Positions 8,336-14,937 of a DNA stretch of 29,712 nucleotides are shown in pieces. A program made the translations under genes and the position numbers. Location: contig CALCDT010000089.1 in assembly GCA_937900425.1 (NCBI GenBank), positions 1 through 29,712 of the forward strand. Reading direction: 5' to 3'. Position 1 is the first letter of the stretch. Each line of letters opens with the position of its first letter. Under the pieces are notes generated by a model. That model made no database searches. It worked only from the letters and a program-made list of their open reading frames with translations, and was not told where the DNA came from. This DNA is from an uncultured Alphaproteobacteria bacterium (GTDB taxonomy: Bacteria > Pseudomonadota > Alphaproteobacteria > Rhizobiales > Pleomorphomonadaceae).

Positions 8336-9136
8336 ATGAACCCTGACTGGCTCCACCTCCACGAGGGCGAGGCGCCGTTGCTGGTGTCGTTGCCGCATAC
8401 CGGAACGCTGCTGCCCGAGCCCTACGCGGAGCGGTTCGTGTCGCGCGAGCGGGCGCTGCGCGACACCGACTGGTGGATCGACCGGCTCTACGACTTCGCC
8501 GCCGGGCTCGGCGCCACCGTGCTGCGGACGGCGGTCTCGCGCAGCATCGTCGACGTCAACCGCGATCCCTCGGGGGCTTCGCTCTATCCTGGCCAGGCGA
8601 CGACGGAACTCTGCCCGACGACCACCTTCGACGGCCGGCCGCTCTACCGGGACGGCGCGGAGCCGGATGCGGAGGAGGTCGGCCGGCGGAAGATGGCCTA
8701 TCACGCGCCCTATCACGACGAACTCGCCCGGCAGGTGGTGCGCCTGCGCGAACGCCACGCCCGCATCGTCGTCTACGACTGCCATTCGATCCGCTCGGCG
8801 ATCCCGCGGCTCTTTCCCGGCGAACTGCCGCATTTCAACGTCGGCACCAACGGCGGCCGCTCCTGCGACGGCGCGGTCACGGCGCTGGTCGAGCGGATCT
8901 GCGACGCCAGCGCCTTTTCCCGCGTCACCGACGGCCGCTTCAAGGGCGGCTGGATCACCCGCAGCCTCGGCCGGCCGGAGGCGGGCGTGCACGCGGTTCA
9001 GATGGAACTGGCCTGCCGTGGCTACATGGACGAAAGCGAGGACGACGTGCCGGCCCCGTTCGACGAGGCGCGGGCGGCGCCGATGCGGGCGGTGCTGGTG
9101 CCGCTGCTGACGGCGCTGCGCGACTGGGCCGGGTGA
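8336..9136 (+). CDS. hutG: N-formylglutamate deformylase
   Basis: This enzyme hydrolyses N-formyl-L-glutamate to glutamate and formate, the last step of the five-step histidine route. The 266-residue sequence shows LLVSLPHTGTLLP near the start, DTDWWIDRLYDFA, SRSIVDVNRDPSG, VVYDCHSIRSAIPRLFPG and HFNVGTNGGRSC, all characteristic of the FGase (HutG/amidohydrolase-like) family, with His, Asp and Glu metal ligands in these blocks. The ATG at 8336 has GAGGA about 8 nt upstream. Because this HutG type acts on formylglutamate, the organism probably also has HutF (formiminoglutamate deiminase) elsewhere. It follows hutI in the same direction and faces mtnA convergently. Confidence 0.95.
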   Translation: MNPDWLHLHEGEAPLLVSLPHTGTLLPEPYAERFVSRERALRDTDWWIDRLYDFAAGLGATVLRTAVSRSIVDVNRDPSGASLYPGQATTELCPTTTFDGRPLYRDGAEPDAEEVGRRKMAYHAPYHDELARQVVRLRERHARIVVYDCHSIRSAIPRLFPGELPHFNVGTNGGRSCDGAVTALVERICDASAFSRVTDGRFKGGWITRSLGRPEAGVHAVQMELACRGYMDESEDDVPAPFDEARAAPMRAVLVPLLTALRDWAG

Positions 9137-9182
9137 GGGGGCTTACGACGTGCGGATGACGACTGGAGAACATCGACGGCAG

Positions 9183-9340
9183 CGCCCGGGCTTCTCCCTC
9201 GTCCTTCGAGACGGCCCTGCGGGCCTCCTCAGGATGAGGGAGAAGGTCAGAGCCTTGTAAAGATTTGACAAAGCAATCGGAGGCCTCATCCTGAGGAGGC
9301 CCGGCAGGGCCGTCTCGAAGGACGAGGCCGGGTGTGCCGA
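9183..9340 (+). repeat. Family A paired-REP element, copy 1
   Basis: The left arm (9198-9238) and right arm (9285-9326) are imperfect reverse complements built on CTCGTCCTTCGAGAC and CTCCTCAGGATGAG. Each arm has its own internal tip palindrome (here GGCCCTGCGGGCC). An AT-rich core of about 46 nt lies between them (contains TTGTAAAGATTTGACAAAG). The end GGCCGGGTGTGCCG is shared with other copies. It lies between convergent hutG and mtnA and may serve as a bidirectional transcript end. Confidence 0.85.
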
Positions 9341-9402
9341 CCCGCGCCGATCGCCGAGCCGCGGGGGCGGTGGGCGACACCCGTCCCGCCGCGCAAGCTC
9401 CC

Positions 9403-9532
9403 CTGATACTTGGCGTTTGAGTGTCCGACTCGTCGGAAATTCATACGGTGGCGGCCTGACCGGCCGACGCCCGGTCGGGCTTGCCTGCTCATGAAGTCCC
9501 GACAGGTCGCGACTTCATGAGCTTGGTATGAC
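9403..9532. repeat. Family D three-hairpin element, copy 1
   Basis: About 130 bp, closely matching 26324-26455. It begins CTGATACTTGGCG and ends CATGAGCTTGGTATGAC. Three successive inverted repeats are visible: an arm pair ending in CCGAC/GTCGG and AATTCATACG; GCCTGACCGG with CCGGTCGGGC; and CTCATGAAGTC with GACTTCATGAG. It lies 31 nt past the end of mtnA. It resembles a structured RNA or a small mobile repeat; the strand of activity is unknown. Confidence 0.8.
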
Positions 9533-9563
9533 GTCCCGACCGGTTGAGCCCGCGCGCGTCTCC

Positions 9564-10676
9564 TCACCCCGCCAGCGGCAGCGCGCGCCGGTCGGCGAAG
9601 GTTCGGGCGATGGCGGCGCGGCTCGCCTCGATGACGCCGCGCTCGGTGATCAGGCCGGTGACGAGGCGGGCGGGGGTGACGTCGAAGGCGTAGTTCGCCG
9701 CCGGCGAGCCGTCGGGGACGATGGTCACGGTCTCGATGCGGCCGCCGGCGGTGCGCCCGGTGATCCGCGTCACTTCCAGTTCGGAACGCTGCTCGATCGG
9801 AATCTCGGCGAGGCCGTCGGAGACGGTGAAGTCGATGGTCGGCGACGGCAGGGCGACGTAGAAGGGCACGTCGTTGTCCTTCGCGGCCAGCGCCTTCAGA
9901 TAGGTGCCGATCTTGTTGCAGACGTCGCCGCTCGCCGTGGTGCGGTCGGTGCCGACGATCACCATGTCGACGAGGCCGTGTTGCATCAGATGTCCGCCGG
10001 TGTTGTCGGGGATCACCGTGTGCGGCACGCCGTGGTGGCCGAGTTCCCAGGCGGTGAGCGCGGCGCCCTGGTTGCGCGGCCGGGTCTCGTCGACCCAGAC
10101 GTGGATGTCGAGGCCCTTGTCGTGGGCCTTGTAGATCGGCGCGGTGGCGGTGCCCCAGTCGACGGTGGCGAGCCAGCCGGCGTTGCAGTGGGTGAGGATG
10201 TTGACCGGCTCGCCCGGGCCCTTCCTCTCGGCGATCTCGCGGATCAGCTTCAGCCCGTGGCGGCCGATCGCCCGGTTGATGGTGACGTCCTCCTCGCAGA
10301 TCTCCGCGGCCCTTGCGTAGGCCGCCGCCGTGCGGTCGCGCAGGCTGTGCCGGGTCAGCGTGCGCATCATCTCGTCGAGCGCCCACTTGAGATTGATCGC
10401 GGTCGGCCGGGTGGCGAGCAGGAGCTGGTAGCAGTCGGCGAGCCAGGGCTCGGAGGGCTCGGCATGACAGGCGAGGCACAGGCCGTAGGCGGCGGTGGCG
10501 CCGATCAGCGGCGCGCCGCGCACGTGCATGTCGCGGATCGCCCGGGCGGCGTCCTCGACCGTCTCGAGCCGCATCGTCTCAAAGCGGTGCGGAAACACGG
10601 TCTGGTCGATGATGCGCACGGCCCAGCCGTCGGGCTCCAGCCAGATGGTCCGGTAGGGGGTTCCGTCGATCTTCAT
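9564..10676 (-). CDS. mtnA: S-methyl-5-thioribose-1-phosphate isomerase
   Basis: This enzyme converts methylthioribose-1-phosphate to methylthioribulose-1-phosphate in methionine salvage. The 370-residue protein shows the MtnA/eIF2B-like signatures: MHVRGAPLIGATAAYG near residue 50, ILTHCNAGWLATVDWGTA with catalytic C164, and VIVGTDRTTASGDVCNKIGT with catalytic D244, followed by FYVALPSPTID and IPIEQRS. The ATG at 10676 gives the standard N-terminus. The Rrf2-type gene lies 111 nt upstream on the same strand and may share its transcript. No mtnK, mtnP or later salvage genes are in the window. A family D repeat follows the stop. Confidence 0.96.
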   Translation of the reverse strand: MKIDGTPYRTIWLEPDGWAVRIIDQTVFPHRFETMRLETVEDAARAIRDMHVRGAPLIGATAAYGLCLACHAEPSEPWLADCYQLLLATRPTAINLKWALDEMMRTLTRHSLRDRTAAAYARAAEICEEDVTINRAIGRHGLKLIREIAERKGPGEPVNILTHCNAGWLATVDWGTATAPIYKAHDKGLDIHVWVDETRPRNQGAALTAWELGHHGVPHTVIPDNTGGHLMQHGLVDMVIVGTDRTTASGDVCNKIGTYLKALAAKDNDVPFYVALPSPTIDFTVSDGLAEIPIEQRSELEVTRITGRTAGGRIETVTIVPDGSPAANYAFDVTPARLVTGLITERGVIEASRAAIARTFADRRALPLAG

Positions 10677-10787
10677 GGCCTCTCCGAAGGATCGCGTGGG
10701 GCCGTAGCGTGGCGGCGGACCGCGCCGGCGTCAACCGCCGGCGACGGCCTTCGGGCGCGAACGCGCGCTCCCGTCGCAGGCGCGGGG

Positions 10788-11249
10788 TCAGGCCGAGGCG
10801 GCGTCGAATTCCAGCAGCCGCTCGGCGAGGCGGCTGTCGCTGCGCACGAGGTCGGCGAGGGTCATGCCCTCCATCATCAGCAGCGTCGTCGCGTAGATGT
10901 CGCCGAACACCTCGCGGATGGCGCAGTCGACCTCGCTCTTGCAGTCGGGGCAGCGCCGGTAGGCCGTCTTCGACAGGCAGGGCAGCGGGGCGATCGGGCC
11001 GTCGATGACCCGCAGCACCTGGCCGAGCGAGATGTCGGCCGGATCCTTGATCAGGATGTAGCCGCCGTTGCGGCCGCGGCGGCTGGCGATGAGGCCGCTG
11101 TTCTTGAGCGCGAGCAGGATGTGTTCGAGAAACTTGCGCGGAACGCCGGTGCGCAGGGCGATGTCCTCGATCTGCACCGGCTCGCCGTCCTTCACCCTGC
11201 ACAGGTCGAGCAGGGCCTTGAACGCATATTTCGCCTTCTGGGTGATCAC
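10788..11249 (-). CDS. Rrf2-family transcriptional regulator with a four-cysteine segment
   Basis: The 153-residue protein starts MITQKAKYAFKALLDL, the Rrf2 family start, followed by a winged helix-turn-helix (IALRTGVPRKFLEHILLALK, SRRGRNGGYIL). The middle holds PCLSKTAYRRCPDCKSEVDC, a C-X8-C-X2-C-X5-C arrangement that differs from the three-cysteine spacing of IscR or RirA but could still hold an Fe-S cluster or sense thiol or redox state. The GTG at 11249 is chosen from the family N-terminus; the ribosome site is weak. It is upstream of mtnA on the same strand, and autoregulation or control of mtnA is possible but not shown. Effector unknown. Confidence 0.92.
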   Translation of the reverse strand: MITQKAKYAFKALLDLCRVKDGEPVQIEDIALRTGVPRKFLEHILLALKNSGLIASRRGRNGGYILIKDPADISLGQVLRVIDGPIAPLPCLSKTAYRRCPDCKSEVDCAIREVFGDIYATTLLMMEGMTLADLVRSDSRLAERLLEFDAASA

Positions 11250-11321
11250 CCGCCGCCATCCCGGATCGCTGCGCCCCGGGCGCGACGCGCGGGGCCGGGC
11301 CGACCGCGCCGACCTCTCATC

Positions 11322-11342
11322 GTCATTTAAGAGAATTTGGCG
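11322..11342 (-). promoter_or_regulatory. AT-rich island, possible promoter of the Rrf2-type gene
   Basis: The run CGTCATTTAAGAGAATTTGG stands out in very GC-rich surroundings about 75-95 nt upstream of the regulator's GTG. On the reverse strand TTAAAT could be a -10, but I cannot identify a convincing -35. Besides this and the family A copy at 11461-11618, the 11250-11691 gap shows nothing else. Confidence 0.3.
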
Positions 11343-11460
11343 CGTGGAGGAACCGCGAAATCACCGGACGACCGCTGCGCGGAGGTCATGACTGTGGATG
11401 CGCCTCGTTCGTCGCGCCGATCGCGCGCCGGATCGCGTCGTCCGTGCCCGCCGGCGCGGC

Positions 11461-11618
11461 GCCCCGGCTTTTCCCTCGTCCTTCGAGACAGGCGCGATGC
11501 GCCTTCCTCAGGATGAGGGAAAAGAGCAAGCCTCTGCGATAAAAGGAAAATTTCTCGGAGGCCTCATCCTGGGAAGGCCCGCAGGGCCGTATCGAGGGAC
11601 GAGGCCGGGTGTGCCGGT
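11461..11618 (+). repeat. Family A paired-REP element, copy 2
   Basis: The left arm starts at CTCGTCC (11475) and the right arm ends at GACGAG (11603). The arm tips differ (GGCGCGATGCGCC on the left, GGCCCGCAGGGCC on the right), yet each is self-complementary. The core reads AAAAGAGCAAGCC then ATAAAAGGAAAATTTCTCGG, in the same orientation as copy 1. The 3' flank GGCCGGGTGTGCCG is shared. The right arm has decayed slightly (CTGGGAAGG, TATCGAGG). Confidence 0.8.
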
Positions 11619-11691
11619 CGTCAGACGTCGCTGACGGGACGGCAGGGACCGGCCGGGGAGCTTCGACGCCTCGAAGCTCCCCGGAACCGTC

Positions 11692-12177
11692 TCACTCCGC
11701 CTCGTCGGCCGAATGGGCGTTGAGCAGGCCGTAGCGTTCCTCGCCGAGCTTCTCGAGCAGCGCGATCTGGGTCTCGAGGAAGTCGATGTGGCCTTCCTCG
11801 TCCGAGAGCAGGCTCTCGAACAACTGCATCGAGACGAAGTCGCCTTCCTCGCGGCAGATCTCGCGGGACTTGGAATAGGACGTGCGGGCGTCGTATTCGC
11901 CGGCGAGATCGCACTCCAGAACCTCCTTGAGGGTCTGGCCGATGCGCAGCGAGGCGAGCGTCTGCAGGTTCGGGTGGCCTTCGAGGAAGATGATGCGCGC
12001 GATGATCTTGTCGGCGTGCTGCATCTCCTCGATCGACTCGGCCCGTTCCTTCTTGGCGAGCTTCGTGTAGCCCCAGTCTTCCAGAAGGCGGTAGTGCAGC
12101 CAGTACTGGTTCACGGCGCCGAGTTCGAGGAAGAGAGCCTCGTTGAGGCGGGCGATGACTTTTTCAGAGCCTTTCAT
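11692..12177 (-). CDS. bfr: Bacterioferritin
   Basis: This is a haem-containing ferritin that oxidises Fe(II) and stores iron as a mineral in a 24-subunit shell. With the start at ATG 12177 the protein has 161 residues and every key position falls in register: ferroxidase ligands E18, E51, H54, E94, E127 and H130, and haem ligand M52 (ESIEEMQHADKI). The start is fixed by GAGGA 6 nt upstream; an in-frame TTG at 12192 is less likely. A possible Irr-type box lies about 80 nt upstream (12254-12270), overlapping the end of the preceding hydrolase gene. No bacterioferritin-associated ferredoxin gene is seen nearby. Confidence 0.97.
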   Translation of the reverse strand: MKGSEKVIARLNEALFLELGAVNQYWLHYRLLEDWGYTKLAKKERAESIEEMQHADKIIARIIFLEGHPNLQTLASLRIGQTLKEVLECDLAGEYDARTSYSKSREICREEGDFVSMQLFESLLSDEEGHIDFLETQIALLEKLGEERYGLLNAHSADEAE

Positions 12178-12253
12178 GACGTCCTCGATCAAAATTCCGG
12201 AATCGATCCAACGAAGCTACCATAGCGCAGGGCGGAAGGAAGCGTAAGTCGGA

Positions 12254-12270
12254 AATGGAATAATTCTAAT
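12254..12270 (-). promoter_or_regulatory. Possible iron-control (Irr/ICE-like) box upstream of bfr
   Basis: On the reverse strand the sequence reads ATTAGAA-TTA-TTCCATT, resembling the rhizobial ICE pattern TTTAGAA-N3-TTCTAAA; the left half is nearly exact and the right half weak (about four mismatches over both halves). It is one of few AT-rich spots and sits about 80 nt before the bfr start. Irr control of bfr is known in rhizobia; its use here is inferred. Confidence 0.35.
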
Positions 12271-12961
12271 CTGTATCGGCGCCGGAGCCGGAAGCCGCAC
12301 CGGTCTCGACGAGGGTCCGGAGCAGATCGCGCACCAGGGCGACCTCCTCCATGGTGACGGTGTGGCCCATGCCGGGGATGATGCGGGCGACCACCTCGGC
12401 GCCCATCCGGTCCATCATCTCGGCGGAGGCGATCACCCGCGGCAGCGGAATGTGGGCGTCGTCGTCGGAGCAGCAGAGGATCGCCGGGGTGCCTTCGAGC
12501 GAGCCCTCGTGGCGGGTGACGTCGTCCGGCTCGCCGATCAGGCCGCCGCTCAGCGCGACGACGCCGCCCCAGCGCCGCGGATGGCGGGCCGCCACCTCGA
12601 GAGCGAGGCAGGCGCCCTGGCTGAAGCCGGCCAGCACGATGCGCTCGTGGGGGACGCCGCCGGCGGCGATGGCGTCGGCGAGGGCGGCGATCACCGAGAT
12701 CGCCGAATCGAGGTCGGGCTGGTTCATCCACAGCGGCATGACGAAGCGCTGCGGATACCAGACGTTGCCGGCCGCCTCCGGCGCGAAATAGGCGACGTCC
12801 GGGCGGGCGAAGGCATCGGAGAGGCCGAGAATGTCGGCCGAGCCGGCACCGCGCCCGTGGATCAGGATCATCGCGGCTGCCGCCTCGTCGAGCGAGGCGC
12901 CGGCGCGGGCGATCCGCCGTCCGGAGTGCGGGCCGGCGCCGCCGGTGATCGTCAAGGTCAT
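12266..12961 (-). CDS. Alpha/beta hydrolase of the phospholipase/carboxylesterase group, MhqD-like
   Basis: The 231-residue cytoplasmic serine hydrolase shows ILIHGRGAG (oxyanion region, about residue 32), GFSQGACLAL with nucleophile S114, SDDDAHIPLPRV with probable acid D168, and GMGHTV with H200, a complete triad. Family members include B. subtilis MhqD, linked to quinone and catechol detoxification. The ATG at 12961 is preceded by AGGACGAGAG; an ATG at 12982 is possible. The MhqO-like dioxygenase gene lies upstream on the same strand, as in mhqNOD-type operons, but 578 nt of repeat-rich sequence separates them. The substrate is not deducible from sequence. Confidence 0.85.
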   Translation of the reverse strand: MTLTITGGAGPHSGRRIARAGASLDEAAAAMILIHGRGAGSADILGLSDAFARPDVAYFAPEAAGNVWYPQRFVMPLWMNQPDLDSAISVIAALADAIAAGGVPHERIVLAGFSQGACLALEVAARHPRRWGGVVALSGGLIGEPDDVTRHEGSLEGTPAILCCSDDDAHIPLPRVIASAEMMDRMGAEVVARIIPGMGHTVTMEEVALVRDLLRTLVETGAASGSGADTD

Positions 12962-13052
12962 GATCTCTCGTCCTTTTCGCATGAAGGCGCAGCCGCAGGC
13001 GGCGGGCGGGGAGAATGCGGCAGAGCGCGGTGCGCCGCAATCGGATCGTTGC

Positions 13053-13118
13053 CGGGGAGGGGACGACGGATTCGGAGAGCCGTCGTATCGAGAGGCTGCG
13101 GTTCGGGGGAACGGAAAG
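13053..13118 (+). repeat. Family B repeat, core fragment
   Basis: GGGGAGGGGACGACGGATTC, then TCGTATCGAGAGGCTGCGG and a GGAACGG, match the core of the family B elements (GACGCCGGATTC, TCGTATCGAAAGGCTGCGG). The second arm is missing. The fragment lies in the same gap as full copy 2 but in the opposite orientation. Confidence 0.65.
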
Positions 13119-13237
13119 AACAGCAATGCCGCCTCCATGCGACGCGCGTTCGCCTCGAATAGGACCGGGTCACCGCATTGGCGCTTGATTGGCCTTGTCG
13201 ACCGCTCGACATGGCGACTGGCGGGACATCTGCCCGT

Positions 13238-13414
13238 CGTGTGGCTCACCCCTCTCCCTGTCCCTCCCCCTCAAGGGGGGAGGGGACCATGAAGGCGAGG
13301 GCGCCGTCCCTTTCGACCGTTCGCCGTACCGCAGCCTTTCGATACGAAAGCCCCCTGAATCCGGCGTCCCCTCCCCCCTCGAGGGGGAGGGACAGGGAGA
13401 GGGGGAGCCACACG
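13238..13414 (-). repeat. Family B long inverted repeat, copy 2
   Basis: The arms start CGTGTGGCTCACCCCTCTCC and end GGGGGAGCCACACG, nearly perfect complements that extend a few bases beyond the arms of copy 1. The inner parts are CCCTCAAGGGGGGAGGGG and CCCCTCCCCCCTCGAGGGGG. The core, read on the reverse strand, aligns with copy 1 (GACGCCGGATTC, CTTTCGTATCG). It occupies the gap between the mhqO-like and mhqD-like genes, so a shared transcript would carry a very stable hairpin. Confidence 0.8.
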
Positions 13415-13539
13415 ACGGGGTATCGGCGACATGTCGTGGCAGACCTCTCCAAACGATCCCGCCACGGCCACCTCTGCGCGGCTGGCGTGGCGTGTGGCGC
13501 CCCTCGCCCCTCACGGACGTTTCTCCGACCGTCCCGCCC

Positions 13540-14496
13540 TCAGTCGCCGAGCGGGTCCAGCCCCGCCTCGATCTCGGCGCGGCGGCCTTCGAGGAAGGGC
13601 GGCAGCGACAGACGCTCGCCGAGGGTCTCCAGCGGTTCGTCGGCGGTGAAGCCCGGACCGTCGGTGGCGATCTCGAACAGCACGCCGCTCGGCTCGCGGA
13701 AATAGAGCGAGCGGAAGTAGTAGCGTTCGACCTCGCCGGAGGAGGGCACCCGGTAGGCGGCGAGCCGTTCGGTCCAGGCCGAGAGGCCGGCCTCGTCCGG
13801 GGTGCGGAAGGCGACGTGGTGGACGCCGCCGGCCCCTTCCGAGGCGGCGGCGGCGCCGGGCTCGACCGCGACGTGGAGTTCGCCCGACGGGCCCTCGACA
13901 CCCATGCCGAAGACGTGCACGGCGACGTCCGGCGCCTCGGCGGTGCGATACGCGCGCAGGAGCCGCATGCCCATCAGGATGGTCAGGACGGGCTCGGTGC
14001 GGGCGAGGTCCGGCACGCTCATCATGATCGGGCCGAGGCCGCGGATCTGGTGGTCGGCCGGCACGGGGCTCGCCGCGAACGGGTGGGATTCGCCCGCTGC
14101 GCCGTCGTCGACCAGCATCAGGCGCTGGCCTTCGGGATCTTCGAACAGGAGGCTCGCCCGGCCGTCGCAGGTCTCGACGTCGCCGACGGGGACGCCCGCG
14201 CCGGAAAGGCGCTCGCGCCACCACGGCAGCGATGCGCCGGCGACGCGAAAGCCGGTGCGCACGAGCGAGCGGGTGCCGCGCCGTTCGGGCGGCACCGGCC
14301 AGTCGAAGAAGGTGATGTCCGAACCGGGGCTGGCGGCGCCGTCGCCGTAGAACAGGTGATAGGCCGAGACGTCGTCCTGGTTGACGGTCTTCTTGACGAG
14401 CCGCATGCCGAGGACGCCGGTGTAGAAGGCGAGGTTGTCGCGCGGGCGGGCGGTGATGGCGGTGAGGTGGTGGAAGCCGCCGAGCTGAAGGTCCAT
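13540..14496 (-). CDS. Ring-cleaving dioxygenase of the glyoxalase fold, MhqO-like
   Basis: The 318-residue protein consists of two vicinal-oxygen-chelate halves. The first starts GGFHHLTAITA with metal-type H9/H10 and continues VLGMRLVKKTVNQDD and YHLFYGDGAASPGSDITFF, the hallmark of the MhqO/MhqA group implicated in hydroquinone and catechol detoxification. The second half has GVHHVAFRTP and GVLFEIATDGPGF with the expected His and Glu. The ATG at 14496 gives the standard N-terminus. It reads toward the MhqD-like hydrolase, supporting a shared role in electrophile or aromatic detoxification. No MarR- or MhqR-type regulator is adjacent. Confidence 0.92.
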   Translation of the reverse strand: MDLQLGGFHHLTAITARPRDNLAFYTGVLGMRLVKKTVNQDDVSAYHLFYGDGAASPGSDITFFDWPVPPERRGTRSLVRTGFRVAGASLPWWRERLSGAGVPVGDVETCDGRASLLFEDPEGQRLMLVDDGAAGESHPFAASPVPADHQIRGLGPIMMSVPDLARTEPVLTILMGMRLLRAYRTAEAPDVAVHVFGMGVEGPSGELHVAVEPGAAAASEGAGGVHHVAFRTPDEAGLSAWTERLAAYRVPSSGEVERYYFRSLYFREPSGVLFEIATDGPGFTADEPLETLGERLSLPPFLEGRRAEIEAGLDPLGD

Positions 14497-14937
14497 GGAT
14501 CCGTGGCCTCGCGAAGAAACTGGGGCGGGCGCACCCGCGGTCGGCGCCGAGACTAGCAGGTCCGGCGGCCGCAGGGCGACCCTTGTTCGGCCTCGCCACG
14601 GGGGCGATCGCGGAGGGGCCGTCGGCGGGCGAGGCGGCGGCGGGAGCGGGGCCGGCGAAGGCCCGGCCCTGCGGCGATCACGACTTCGCGCGCGGCCTTG
14701 GCGGCGGCCTCTCGCGTGTTATCCTCGCCGGTGCCGGGATCGCGCTGCGCCGGCGCCCCGATGGCCGCGGCGCCTTCGGGGTGCGGTGAAACGGTCCGGG
14801 GCGGACGTCCTCCGGCCCCCGCCGATCCAGGGTCCTCGATCCGGGGTCGTCGAATGGCCGTATTCGGCCTGTCTGATGACGGATCGGCCCGCCTCCTCGC
14901 CGGCGGGCCGGCGCAACGACGCGAAGGAGAAATCGCC
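14497..14937. other. Divergent intergenic region, no gene seen
   Basis: About 440 nt separate the mhqO-like gene from the TIGR02302 gene. The reading frame of the latter is open back to an ATG at 14698, but the extension is Arg/Pro/Gly-rich and looks non-coding. Both promoters should lie here, yet I find no confident -35/-10 pair. No family A-D repeat is present. Confidence 0.5.

Noticed and set aside
9403..9532. Family D repeat read as a coding C-terminus on the - strand
   Set aside because: Both copies give a similar short peptide in one frame, but it is joined to unrelated, shadow-like frames in each place, while the hairpin structure is conserved; repeat DNA explains it better.
10677..10787. 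SAM-type riboswitch before mtnA
   Set aside because: The 111-nt gap to the Rrf2-type gene shows no recognisable SAM riboswitch core or pseudoknot pattern by eye.
14698..14937. N-terminal extension of the TIGR02302 protein from upstream ATGs
   Set aside because: The extension is Arg/Pro/Gly-rich without family resemblance, whereas the TTG at 14938 has a strong AAGGAG at good spacing.
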